Assembly: GCF_007828035.1 (NCBI RefSeq) | Contig: NZ_VITV01000002.1 | Coordinates: 675,591-739,590 of the forward strand | Reading direction: 5' to 3' | DNA: 64,000 bases | Origin: Nitrospirillum amazonense | GTDB lineage: Bacteria; Pseudomonadota; Alphaproteobacteria; Azospirillales; Azospirillaceae | In this document: piece after piece, positions 53,327 through 62,500 of the stretch | Numbering within the stretch: the stretch's first letter is position 1 | How the letters are laid out: the number at the start of each line of letters is the position of its first letter | Made by a program: the position numbers and the translations under genes | The notes under the pieces: generated by a model | The model's input: the letters and a program-made list of their open reading frames with translations, nothing else | What the model was told of the DNA's origin: nothing | Databases searched by the model: none

Positions 53327-54277
53327 ATGGCCCGTATTGGCATCGACCTGGGCGGGACGAAGATCGAAGGGCTGGCCCTGGGTGACCAGGGGGAAGAGCT
53401 GGCCCGCCGCCGCATTCCCGCCCCCCGCGACGATTACGGCGCCACCCTGGCCGCGGTGGCCGGGCTTGTCGCCTGGCTGGATGCGGAGATCCGGGTGCCC
53501 GCCAGCGTTGGCGTGGGCATACCCGGCGTGCTGTCCCCCCTCACCGGCCTGGTGAAGAACGCCAATTCCACCTGGCTGAACGGCCATGCGCTGGACCGTG
53601 ACCTGGCGGCGGCCATCGGCCGGCCTGTCCGGCTGCAAAATGACGCCAACTGCCTGGCCCTGTCGGAAGCCGCCGATGGGGCCGGCGCCGGCTGCCGCAC
53701 CGTCTTCGCCGCCATCCTCGGCACGGGCTGTGGCGGCGGCGTGGTGGTGGATGGACACATCATCACCGGCCGGCACGCCGCTGCGGGCGAATGGGGCCAC
53801 AGTCCCCTGCCCTGGCCGCAGCCGCCGGATGCACCTGGTGAGAAGCCCGGGCTGGGGACTCGCATGGAGGACGAACGGCCGGGCCCCACCTGTTACTGCG
53901 GCCGTCGGGGCTGCCTGGAAACCTGGGTCTCCGGGCCCGGGCTGGCCGACGACCACGCCCGCGCCACCGGCCGCGTCCTGGCAGCTGTGGAGGTGGCCGC
54001 CATGGCCGCGAGCGGCGACGGCCCGGCGCAGGCGGCCCTGGACCGCCATGTCGACCGGCTGGCGCGCGGGCTGGCCGGCGTGGTCAATCTGTTGGATCCG
54101 GACGTCATTATCCTGGGCGGCGGCCTGTCCAACATGGCCCATCTTTATGAGCGCCTGCCGCGGCGGCTGGCGGCTTGGTGCTTCTCCCCCGATGTCACCA
54201 CACCCATCCGTCCGGCGCGGCATGGCGACTCCAGCGGCGTGCGCGGCGCCGCCTGGCTTTGGCCCCTCCAACGCTGA
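53327..54277 (+). CDS. ROK-family sugar kinase (fructokinase-like)
   Basis: Cytosolic ATP-dependent hexose kinase of the ROK family, 316 residues. The phosphate-binding GIDLGGTKIEGLAL opens the protein, LTGLVKNANSTWLNG and the sugar/ATP segment LQNDANCLALSEA follow with the catalytic Asp, then GTGCGGGVVVDG, the HxxE-type EWGH and the zinc site CYCGRRGCLETWVSG. Order and spacing fit the Mak/fructokinase or glucokinase branch. Start at 53327 chosen because GAGG lies six bases before it. Confidence 0.92.
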   Translation: MARIGIDLGGTKIEGLALGDQGEELARRRIPAPRDDYGATLAAVAGLVAWLDAEIRVPASVGVGIPGVLSPLTGLVKNANSTWLNGHALDRDLAAAIGRPVRLQNDANCLALSEAADGAGAGCRTVFAAILGTGCGGGVVVDGHIITGRHAAAGEWGHSPLPWPQPPDAPGEKPGLGTRMEDERPGPTCYCGRRGCLETWVSGPGLADDHARATGRVLAAVEVAAMAASGDGPAQAALDRHVDRLARGLAGVVNLLDPDVIILGGGLSNMAHLYERLPRRLAAWCFSPDVTTPIRPARHGDSSGVRGAAWLWPLQR

Positions 54278-54342
54278 CCTTAACGCCGGCCGGCCCGACC
54301 TGGGGCATGTTGGGGGCCCGTCTTTGGAGAGGACGGTCAGGC

Positions 54343-54639
54343 CTAGCGACGTGCCCAGATCAGGGTACCGGCCGCCGTCGCGAACAGCAGCAGGGCGAGG
54401 ATGGCCGCCCACAGCGCGGGCGAGGCCAGGATGAGCACCGCGCCGGCGATCACCTGGGCGGCGGCCGCCATATGCCAGCGGGCCCGGGGCGTGATCCGAA
54501 CGGACATCGGCGGGGCCGCGGGCGGGGCTGCGGGCGGGGCCTTGGAGCCCGAGCCCGCCGTGCGGCGGCGGCTCTTCGGATGGCTGCCGCTTTGACGGGC
54601 GGATGCAACGGAACGGGAGGGTGCGGTTCGCTTGGTCAT
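54343..54639 (-). CDS. Small membrane protein with basic disordered N-terminus
   Basis: Not recognised. 98 residues: a basic Ser/Arg/Lys- and Pro/Ala-rich N-terminus of about 45 residues, then two closely spaced hydrophobic helices (WHMAAAAQVIAGAVLILA and LWAAILALLLFATAAGTLIW) ending WARR. This hairpin topology is common in small alphaproteobacterial membrane proteins of unknown role. No clear ribosome binding site, so the start is not firm. Confidence 0.5.
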   Translation of the reverse strand: MTKRTAPSRSVASARQSGSHPKSRRRTAGSGSKAPPAAPPAAPPMSVRITPRARWHMAAAAQVIAGAVLILASPALWAAILALLLFATAAGTLIWARR

Positions 54640-55302
54640 GGGTCATGGGCATAGCAGCGCCACCCCCGGAGGGCAAGGCAGGCCGGAATAGGACGCCTGA
54701 GTCGCGGGGGACCGGGCTCAATAAAGACGGTGGCGGCGATGTGCAGCTCCCTCCGGCACCGAAATGCCCGGGGACTCTGGCTTTCCGGGTAAGGCGCCCT
54801 CCATTCCGCCTAGGCCGGGGGCCTGTCGACACAGCCGTCGGCACCGTCATCCAGGGGGCCGCTGGCGAGTCGGCGAATGAGGTTTTTAAAAAAGAGCGAT
54901 GACGATGGAATCAACGCTTGCAGTCCAAGGATTTTCTTTTAAATAAAGGTCAGGACTTGGGTGTCACCGGCCAGCCCTGGCGGACATTCGCAACGGCGAC
55001 CCGGCACTTCAGTTCAACTGGATTTTCATAAACCTTGCGTCGTCGCCCTCCGGGCGTAAATCCGTGTGGCGCCGCGTCGGTATCCTGGTCTTTGCTTGAA
55101 AAGACGTCGGAATACTTAGGGGTTTTGAATATCGCTTTTAAAAGGTGTGGCCCGTCGTTGTAAAAAGCGGCGGCGACATCAGGGGTGCCGCTACGGCCGG
55201 CTTTGGCCCGTGTCGACGGCGCGCCTTGCAACACCCGTCCGTGACCGCCGGGTCAGCCCCCCATCGTTCGGCTGCCGGCCTTTTGAATGATGTGTGACAG
55301 AC
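54640..55302. other. Intergenic region with low-GC segment
   Basis: About 660 bases without a secure gene. Bases 54890-54955 contain poly-A and TTTTAAATAAA stretches. A leftward open frame of 94 codons (54950-55234) is listed separately with low confidence. No repeats or operators noticed beyond this. Confidence 0.5.
54950..55234 (-). CDS. Doubtful small protein
   Basis: A 94-residue frame with mixed, non-low-complexity sequence (AAFYNDGPHLLKAIFKTPKY, then KDQDTDAAPHGFTPGGRRRKV) in a region of lower GC than the neighbours. It has no recognisable family and no evident ribosome binding site. It may be a remnant gene or not coding at all. Confidence 0.25.
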   Translation of the reverse strand: MLQGAPSTRAKAGRSGTPDVAAAFYNDGPHLLKAIFKTPKYSDVFSSKDQDTDAAPHGFTPGGRRRKVYENPVELKCRVAVANVRQGWPVTPKS

Positions 55303-56403
55303 ATGACCCAAGAGCCCCTGTGGCAGCCTAGCGATATCCAGAACCAGGAAGGCGTGGAGAAGGAAGCCGACGGCGACGCCCCCAAGCGGCGCGGTCGCAT
55401 TCCGCAATCGGCCTGGCCGTCCATTCTGGAACGGTATCGCGCCGGCGCCACGCTGTCGGCCATCGCCCGCGAGTTCGACTGCACGCCCAGCGCTATTTCC
55501 TATATCGTGCGCAAGGCCGAGACGGCGCAGCCCGGCGAAGGCGGCGACGCCCCCGCACCGGCCGTGGAGGCAGCCCCCGCACCCAAACCGGCCCGCACGC
55601 CGAAGGTGGAGGCCCCCACGGCTCCCGCCCCGGCCTTGCCGCTGGAGCAGCCGGTGGTGACGGAAGCGCCAGCAGCCCCCCAGGCGGCCCCCGCCGCCGT
55701 GGAAGCCGCCCCCGTGGCAGCCGCTCCCGTCGTCGAGCAGCCGCAGCGCGCCCCGCGCGCCGCCGGCGAGCGCGGCCCCCGTGGCGAACGTCCTATTCGT
55801 TCGCACGAGGGCCGCTCCCAGGAAGGTCGTTCCCACGAGGGCCGCGAAGGCCGTCCGGAGCGTGAACCGCGGGGCGACCGCGCCGAAGGGGAACAGCCCC
55901 GGGGCGACCGGTTCGGTGATCGTCCGCAGCGGGGGGAGCGCCGCACCCTGACCGGCGCCGCCGTTGCCAATGCCGCCCAGGAACGCAGCCAGCCGCCGGT
56001 CGTCAGCCAGGGCCAGCGTCCCTACGGCGATCGCCAGGGCAACCGCGCGCCGGTCGACACCGACAGCATGGACCAGTTGCTGGACCGCCCCTACAACAGT
56101 GACCGTCCGGTGGGTTCGGAATATCCCTACCGCCAGCAGCAGCGCAACGCCGCCCGCCTGGAGGCGGCCGAGACGCCGACGGAACCGGCCGACCAGCGCA
56201 TGATCGCGGCCGCGCAGCGCAGCGCCGAGGCCTATACCGCCTGGAAGGCCAATCCCGAAGGCGGCATGCAGGGCCTGACCGACGCGCTGCATGAGCTGCG
56301 CAAGGTGATCGCCCGCATGGAGATCGAGATGTCGGCCAGCCGCAAGGAAGAACATGCGGCCCGGCCCATCCCCATCCCCTATCACCGCGCCCAGCGCCGC
56401 TGA
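55303..56403 (+). CDS. HTH-like protein with long disordered region
   Basis: A 366-residue protein. Residues about 25-70 form a helix-turn-helix of the resolvase/Hin type (WPSILERYRAGATLSAIAREFDCTPSAISYIV), then an Ala/Pro-rich linker, an Arg/Gly/Glu-rich disordered part with GERGPRGERP-type repeats, and a C-terminal helix (LHELRKVIARMEIEM). The layout suggests a DNA- or RNA-associated protein that could phase-separate or bridge; function not known. The open frame starts at a GTG at 55294; I use the ATG at 55303. A perfect 14-bp stem terminator lies 50 bases after the stop. Confidence 0.75.
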   Translation: MTQEPLWQPSDIQNQEGVEKEADGDAPKRRGRIPQSAWPSILERYRAGATLSAIAREFDCTPSAISYIVRKAETAQPGEGGDAPAPAVEAAPAPKPARTPKVEAPTAPAPALPLEQPVVTEAPAAPQAAPAAVEAAPVAAAPVVEQPQRAPRAAGERGPRGERPIRSHEGRSQEGRSHEGREGRPEREPRGDRAEGEQPRGDRFGDRPQRGERRTLTGAAVANAAQERSQPPVVSQGQRPYGDRQGNRAPVDTDSMDQLLDRPYNSDRPVGSEYPYRQQQRNAARLEAAETPTEPADQRMIAAAQRSAEAYTAWKANPEGGMQGLTDALHELRKVIARMEIEMSASRKEEHAARPIPIPYHRAQRR

Positions 56404-56454
56404 AGGCTCGGGGCTTATGCCCCGGCTTTCAGCGCCCGCGAGCATTGGATGTGA

Positions 56455-56490
56455 AAACACCCCGCCCGGGTCTTCTCGGGCGGGGTGTTT
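56455..56490 (+). terminator. Intrinsic terminator after the HTH-like gene
   Basis: AAACACCCCGCCCG (56455-56468) and CGGGCGGGGTGTTT (56477-56490) form a perfect 14-bp stem with an eight-base loop and a T-rich end. Confidence 0.9.
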
Positions 56491-56540
56491 GCATTTGGAC
56501 CGCCGCTCAAGGAACGGCAGCCCATGAAAGGGTGACGGCG

Positions 56541-56735
56541 TCAGCCGCCCATGGTGGCGCCCAGGATCAGCACGGCGCCATAGAGGGTGGCGAACAGGCT
56601 GGCCAGCGCCAGGAAATCCCGCACCAGACGGCCGCCATTGGCGCCGGCCCGGCTCAGCGCCCGGCGACGCAGCAGCGTGGATTTCGGGGCAAAGCCGACA
56701 CCGTGCATCGTGTCATGGACCGCAATGTACGCCAT
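56541..56735 (-). CDS. Small membrane protein
   Basis: A 64-residue protein with a basic middle (KSTLLRRRALSRAGANGGR) and one C-terminal membrane helix (FLALASLFATLYGAVLILGA). Family not recognised. GGAGGGGTAA directly before the ATG supports a real gene, which the helical hydrophobic C-terminus also favours. It shares its downstream side with the terminator of the HTH-like gene. Confidence 0.6.
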   Translation of the reverse strand: MAYIAVHDTMHGVGFAPKSTLLRRRALSRAGANGGRLVRDFLALASLFATLYGAVLILGATMGG

Positions 56736-56923
56736 TTACCCCTCCACCGTTTGTCTATCCGGAGCCGGCGTACTTTCACGCCCGGCTGTTCATGGGCTTA
56801 GTGTTGCCAGAACGTTCCAGGAACCACAAGCGGAAATGTTCTCATCATGTTCCTTTTTTGGACTCGCCTTGAGAACATTCAATCCCTGGGGGCTGGATCA
56901 TGCCCAAGCCCCCAGGAATGGGT

Positions 56924-57283
56924 TCAGCGCCCAACGCGGGCGAACGCCTCCTCATACCGCTCGGGCTTGAAACCGGCCATCACCACGCCATCCAGCTCCA
57001 GAATCGGGCGCTTGATCATGGACGGTTGGGCCGCCATCAAGGCCACCGCCTTGACGGCGTCCAGGTCTTGCTTGTCGGCGTCCGGCAACGCCCGAAAGGT
57101 GGTGCCTGCCCGGTTCAGCACCGTTTCCCAGCCCAGCGCGGCGCACCACGCCTGCAGCCGGGCTTGGTCGATACCCACGGCCTTGTAGTCATGAAAGGCA
57201 TAGTCGATGCCGCGCCGGGCCAGCCAGTCGCGGGCCTTCTTCATGGTGTCGCAGTTCTTGATGCCATAGAGGGTGACGGCCAC
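56924..57283 (-). CDS. ArsC-family reductase (YffB/Spx-like)
   Basis: A 119-residue thioredoxin-fold protein. The N-terminus VTLYGIKNCDTMKKARDWL carries the single cysteine of the YffB/Spx subgroup, and the IKRPILELDGVVMAGFKPERYEE sequence closes the fold. Arsenate reductases of this fold have the CX5R cysteine; here the context is NCDTMKKA, so a glutathione-linked or unknown reductase role is more likely. The genes on both sides are unrelated. Confidence 0.88.
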   Translation of the reverse strand: MAVTLYGIKNCDTMKKARDWLARRGIDYAFHDYKAVGIDQARLQAWCAALGWETVLNRAGTTFRALPDADKQDLDAVKAVALMAAQPSMIKRPILELDGVVMAGFKPERYEEAFARVGR

Positions 57284-57332
57284 GGCCCAGGTTTCCTTAA
57301 TTGATGCAGTAATGCGGAAATGCGGAATTCTT

Positions 57333-57713
57333 TCAGCTTAATACAGGCGTTCCCAAGGTGAACCAGGCGCGGCTGATGCGGCCATCCGTCACTTCATAAA
57401 TGCCGATGACCTCCACCGTGCCGGGGCCTTCCGGAAACGCCCGGGTCACCATCTCATGATCCACCACAGTGCCGCCCACCGCCATGCGGTGCAGCAGACG
57501 ACCGTGCAGGTTGGGTTCCTGGAACCGGATAAGATGGCGCGCCCGAATCTCATCCATCCCGCGGGCCAGCAGGGTATCGGGATGCTGGTAGACGCGCGCG
57601 TCCTCGGCCCAATAGGCCATGAAGGCGTCGATATCCTTGGCATTGTAGGCGCGCAACTGGCCATCCACCACCTGCTCGGGCGTCAAGGTCGAAGAGGACA
57701 TGGGCGGGGGCAT
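57333..57713 (-). CDS. SnoaL-like / NTF2-fold protein
   Basis: A 126-residue alpha+beta-barrel protein of the steroid isomerase/SnoaL type: QVVDGQLRAYNAKDIDAFMAYW opens the fold and FTLGTPVL ends it, with the IRARHLIRFQEPNLHGRL and VEVIGIYEVTDGRI strands between. These proteins bind small hydrophobic ligands or act as isomerases; no catalytic Asp pattern can be assigned safely. Start at 57713 has CAGGAG seven bases upstream; an ATG 11 codons earlier is less likely. Confidence 0.8.
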   Translation of the reverse strand: MPPPMSSSTLTPEQVVDGQLRAYNAKDIDAFMAYWAEDARVYQHPDTLLARGMDEIRARHLIRFQEPNLHGRLLHRMAVGGTVVDHEMVTRAFPEGPGTVEVIGIYEVTDGRISRAWFTLGTPVLS

Positions 57714-57952
57714 GGTGGCGCTCCTGAAGGAGAAGGATGAGATCATCCTTATCAGGCATCACGCCGTCCGTCCGTCGTCCGTATTCGGCATGCCGCCCAT
57801 TCCCCACCCGCCTCGAAATGCCTCTGACGGGATCATCAACAATGGATGGATACTGGCATGGCCCAGGTGGAAACGGCGCCGCTGGCGCCGGCGGGGTGTT
57901 GTACATGGATGTCTGGCCTGTGCGGCCGGCAGCCTGCTGCTAAAGGGAAACG

Positions 57953-58339
57953 CTAGCCGGCGCGCCGGCGAGAGGTGGCGCGGGGCTTGAGGGCGTCCAG
58001 CGCGTCGGCGTTGCGGCGGCCCCAATCGTACAACATCTCCACCGGTTCCACGAAGCGGCTGCCCAGTGCCGTCAAACCGTAGTCCACGCTGGGAGGCAGG
58101 GTATCGTGCACCCGCCGCTCCAGCAGCCCGCTTTCCTCCATTTCACGCAGGGTCTGCGTCAACATCTTCTTGGAAATGCCGGGCAGGCTGCGGTGCAGCA
58201 CGCCGGCGCGGGCACGGCCGTCGTGCAGGGCGTACAGCGTGTGCAAGACCATGCTGGTCCATTTGGTGGCGAAGATTTCGATCACGCGACGTGGCGCGCA
58301 ATCTTCCCGCCAATCGTCCTCCGGGGTCCCACTCATCAT
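57953..58339 (-). CDS. HxlR-family transcriptional regulator
   Basis: A 128-residue winged-helix regulator: FATKWTSMVLHTLYALHDG and the HRSLPGISKKMLTQTLREMEESGLLERRV recognition segment, followed by a YGLTALGSRF wing. HxlR members respond to reactive electrophiles or aldehydes and usually control a divergent reductase gene. Here the divergent neighbour is a PRISE-type reductase. Direct repeats TGGTGCC in the intergenic region are candidate binding sites. Start at the ATG at 58339 after AAGG; the long frame further upstream has no family resemblance. Confidence 0.88.
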   Translation of the reverse strand: MMSGTPEDDWREDCAPRRVIEIFATKWTSMVLHTLYALHDGRARAGVLHRSLPGISKKMLTQTLREMEESGLLERRVHDTLPPSVDYGLTALGSRFVEPVEMLYDWGRRNADALDALKPRATSRRRAG

Positions 58340-58353
58340 CGCTGGATACCTTC

Positions 58354-58379
58354 TGGTGCCTATGTCCCCATTTGGTGCC
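58354..58379. promoter_or_regulatory. Direct repeats TGGTGCC between HxlR and PRISE genes
   Basis: TGGTGCC at 58354-58360 and 58373-58379, 19 bases apart, inside the divergent intergenic region. Spacing near two helical turns fits a dimer binding site. A further TTCCGTT/AACGGAA inverted repeat with CAGGAAACG direct repeats lies about 58420-58448. Confidence 0.5.
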
Positions 58380-58458
58380 GTCTGGACGCCCTGGGCGCAT
58401 CGGCCTAGCCTGCCTTCCGTTAGCAGGAAACGCGCCCGCAGGAAACGGAACTTGGGAC

Positions 58459-59532
58459 ATGACACAGTCGGCATTGGTGGTCGGTGTCACCGGCATCGTG
58501 GGCAGGGCGCTGGCGTCCCTGCTGGTAAAGGAAGGGTGGCAGGTGGCCGGCCTGTCACGCCATGCGACCACCCAGCTCGGCGTGACACCGGTGACGGCGG
58601 ACCTGCGGGATGGGAATGGCCTGACCCGGGCGCTCGCCTCCATCCGCCCATCCCATGTCTTCCTCTGCACCTGGAGCCGGCAGGCGACGGAGGCGGAGAA
58701 TATCCGCGTCAACAGCGCCATGGTGCGCGCCGTGCTTGACGCCGTGCGCCCCGCCGGGACGGTGCGGCACGTGGGCCTGGTGACGGGGCTGAAGCACTAC
58801 CTGGGACCGTTCGAGGCCTACGGCAGGGGTGTCCTGCCCCAGACACCCTTCCGGGAAGATCAGGGCCGGCTGGACGTGGACAATTTCTATTACGCCCAGG
58901 AGGATGAGGTGTTCGCCGCCGCCGCGCGCGACGGCTTCCGCTGGAGCGTGCATCGCCCGCACACCATCATCGGCCAGGCGGTGGGGAACGCCATGAACAT
59001 GGGCACCACCCTGGCGGCCTACGCCACCCTATGCCGCGAGACGGGGCGGCCCTTCCACTTCCCCGGGTCGCCCGTCCAGTGGCACGGCCTGACCGACATG
59101 ACGGATGCCCGTCTTCTGGCCCGCCACCTGCTGTGGGCGGCCACCACGCCGGGGGCCGTCGACCAGGCCTTCAACGTTGTCAACGGCGACATCTTCCGTT
59201 GGAAATGGATGTGGGCCCGCATTGCCCAATGGTTTGGGCTGGAACCCGCGCCCTTTACGGCAAAGAACGCGGGCGGCATCCTGCCCCTGGAACGGCAGAT
59301 GGCGGACGACGCGCCCCTGTGGGCCGCGCTGGCCCAGCGCCGTGGCTTGGTGGAGCCCGACCTCGCCCGCCTGGCAAGTCCCTGGCACACGGACGCCGAC
59401 CTGGGCCGTCCCATCGAGGTGGTGACCGACATGTCCAAAAGCCGGCGCCTGGGCTTCACCGACTACCAGGCCACGGATGACGCCTTCTTTGATTTGTTCG
59501 GCGAGCTGCGGGCCCACCGGCTGATTCCCTGA
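58459..59532 (+). CDS. PRISE-type NAD(P)-dependent reductase (SDR family)
   Basis: A 357-residue cytosolic oxidoreductase of the extended SDR fold. ALVVGVTGIVGRALASLL is the nucleotide-binding motif, and the PRISE signature VTGLKHYLGPFEAY follows (progesterone 5-beta-reductase/iridoid synthase-like), with the catalytic-type Tyr in DNFYYAQED and HRPHTIIGQAVGNAMNMG. It reduces an activated C=C bond, consistent with control by an HxlR electrophile sensor. The ATG at 58459 is at the start of the homologous region; the open frame extends upstream without homology. Confidence 0.88.
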   Translation: MTQSALVVGVTGIVGRALASLLVKEGWQVAGLSRHATTQLGVTPVTADLRDGNGLTRALASIRPSHVFLCTWSRQATEAENIRVNSAMVRAVLDAVRPAGTVRHVGLVTGLKHYLGPFEAYGRGVLPQTPFREDQGRLDVDNFYYAQEDEVFAAAARDGFRWSVHRPHTIIGQAVGNAMNMGTTLAAYATLCRETGRPFHFPGSPVQWHGLTDMTDARLLARHLLWAATTPGAVDQAFNVVNGDIFRWKWMWARIAQWFGLEPAPFTAKNAGGILPLERQMADDAPLWAALAQRRGLVEPDLARLASPWHTDADLGRPIEVVTDMSKSRRLGFTDYQATDDAFFDLFGELRAHRLIP

Positions 59533-62500
59533 TCAGGGCCCTTGCGACGCGCCCACCGCGGCCCCACCGCCTCCCACGGTCACCCGGCCCACCACGCGCG
59601 TGCCATCCTCGCCCGGCTTCAGCTCGATCTGCATCACCTGCACCTCCTCCGCCACCCGCTGGTAGTTGCGGTAGAGATGGGCACGCACGGTGATGGGCCC
59701 GTTCGGGTTCAGGCGATCGGTGCGGTAGATGTTGGCGCTGATGGTGTATTCGCCGTTCGGCGCCCGGCGCAGCAGATACTCCTCCGGTCCATAGCCCTGG
59801 GTCATGTCGTGCGACAGCCGGCCGCCGATGGCGGTGCGGGGATGGTTGTAGATGGCGCGCTCGCCCGAGGGCTCATCCACCCACAAGTCCATGTCCGTGG
59901 CGTCCACGTTCCATTCCAGGACCACACGCAGATCCACGTCCAGCTTGTCCCGCAGGCGCGGGTCCAGCGGGATGGCGCGCACGCCCAGCTTTTCCAGGCG
60001 CGGCAGGATGCGGTTGGCCTCCATCAGGGCCACCATCTCGATGCCGTTGTAGGCCGGCGACCAGATGCGGGTGATGACCTCGTTCAGCAGCCGCATGGCC
60101 CGTTCGTAATCCGCCCGCACCGACGCCGCCGGAACGCCGCGCTTGGCCGCCCGTTCCGCGCGCTCGATAAGCGCCAGGGCCAGGCTGCGCCGGGGCTGCG
60201 GCCGGTCGCCGTCCAGGTACAGCACCTTCTCATACAGCCAGATGGCGCGGTCCTCCTGCCCGAAGCGCATCAGATCGTCGGCCACGATGATCAGGGTGCC
60301 GGTGTCGGCACTGGGCAGTTCCAGGGCGCTCAGGGCCATGGACGCCGCCTCGGCCGCCTTGCCGTTGCGGAACAGCAGCTCCGCCACATCCAGGTAAAAG
60401 GCCGGCAGGCTGCCGTACCGGGCGGCCTGGGCAGTGACCGCCGCCCGGAACTCCTCGGCATCGGCCAGATGCTCCTTAATCTCGCGAATATAGGGACGGT
60501 TGGGGTCCCAAGGCGCCACCTCGATGGCGCCGGCGCTGTCGCCACCGGACTGGCCGCCACCGGACTGGCCATTCGCGCGGCTGCCGGTAACGACCACCTG
60601 GTCCGCTGCGCGGCCGGCGATGGGGGCTCTGGGCGTGGGCCCGACCGATGAGAGGGGCGCCATCACCGGCGGCGGCGGTGCCTCGATGTTGACCTCCACC
60701 GGCGGTGCGAAAGCCGGTGGTTGCACCGCCTGTGGTGGCGGGGCGGGTGGCGCCGCGATGGGGGCCGGCGGCGGCGCCACAATCGGCGGCTTGGCCGTGG
60801 TTATCGAGTTCGCCACGGGCGGCGGCGACCGAACCGTGGTGGTGTCCTGGATGATGTGCGGCGGCGGCGGGCTCTCTCGGTGGGATGGCGCCGGCACCGG
60901 CGGAGGGGCGGGCGGCGGTGCGGGCTTGCGGCCGGCCCACCAGTCCTTCTGCTCCTGCCAGGCGGTGACCACCTGCCCCAGCCGGTTGGCGGCGGCGATG
61001 TCCTTGATCTGCTGGGCACGGGCCTGCGCCGCGGCGAACTGGTTCTGCAGATCCTTGCCCAGGCTGTCGGGCGGGGCGATGTCGGCATCGACATAGTCCT
61101 GCAGCCGCTCCAGCACCAGGAAGACGGCACCGCCGCCGGCGACGCCGTAGCGCCGGGCGAAGCCTACGGCCGCCTTCTGGTCCGGCCGGTCGGACGCCGT
61201 CATGTCCGCCACGCGGTCGGCGGCCCACAGGGCGCCCAGGGCGTCGTCCGCCGCCGTTGGCAAATCGTCCAGGTCGAAGGACAGGCCGCGTCCGTCGGCC
61301 AGCGTCACCTTGACGGCTCCCAGCGACGGCGGGGCCCGGCCGACGACGCGCACCCAATCGGGTGCCGCCGGCAGCACCGTGTAGTCCAGCGCCGTGCCGT
61401 CCGCCGCTTTCACGTCGATGGCGCGGCTGGCCGGGCTGGTCAGGCGGGCGAGCACGGCGTCCACGCCCCGCGCCCGCAAATCGAGATGCTCCCCGCCCGA
61501 CTTGCGGGCCAGCGCCGCCAGGAAGCCGTGGTCGGCACCGGCGCCGCTGGACAGGGTGAACAGCGGGCAGTTCACCCGCTCCGCCTGATAGGCATCCAGG
61601 GTCACCCGCCCGTCGGAGAAGAACAGGCAGGCGTCGGCCGGTGCCGGCGCGGCCTTCAGCACCCCTTGCAGGGAGGTGGCGCCGCCGTAGCTCACGGCCC
61701 GCAGGGCGCCCATCGCCTCGTCCGCCGCCGTGGCGCTGCCGAACGACAGCACGCGCGGCGTGTCGTCGGCGAACAGCACCACATCCACCACCTTCGGGCC
61801 GATCGCCGCCAGATAGCGCTGCAACAGCTCCAGTTCCGCCGGCGCCGCGTCCTGCCGCGACAGCGACCGGTCCCAATAGACGCGCACACGGCCGGTGGGC
61901 TTGGCGCCGCCATTAACGCCGCCGGGCACGGCTGCGTTCACCTCGAAAAACGTATCGCCGCTGTGATGCCGGGTCAGCACCACCGGGGCCACCGGCGGCA
62001 TGCCCCCTATGGTCAGGGCGCCGCCCAGGGTGACGCCGCTGGCGCTGGCCCGCGCTTCCAACCCACCCGTGCCGGGGGCCCAGCGCAGGTCCAGCCCATC
62101 CGGCCCCGCCAGGGCCGGCGCGGCGGCGGCGTCCACATCGATGACCAGCAGGTTGACCTTGGCCACCGGGTCCAAGGTCACCAGTGGCAAGGTATAGGGC
62201 TGGTCCGTGCCGATGGGGGTGGCGAACTCAACCCGCACGATGCGGCCCCGGTTGGGGAAGATGGGAAAGACATGGGTGCGGAAGGCGTTGTCGCGCGTCA
62301 CCTCTGCCAAGCCGGGATCGACGCCGCGCCGCACCTGCTTCTGATAGGCCAGCGTGGCGGCGCGCTTGGCCACCAGCACGCCGTCGGCCATCTGGCCGTT
62401 CACGTCCAGCGCATAACCGGTGACGATGGAGCCCGCCGGCAGGTCCAGGGTGAAATCGCCCTCCACGGCCGCTGCGGTGGGGTTGGCGAAGGTGGCCGAC

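Noticed and set aside
57700-57990. Rightward frames opposite the SnoaL/HxlR region
   Set aside because: No ribosome binding sites and low-complexity composition.
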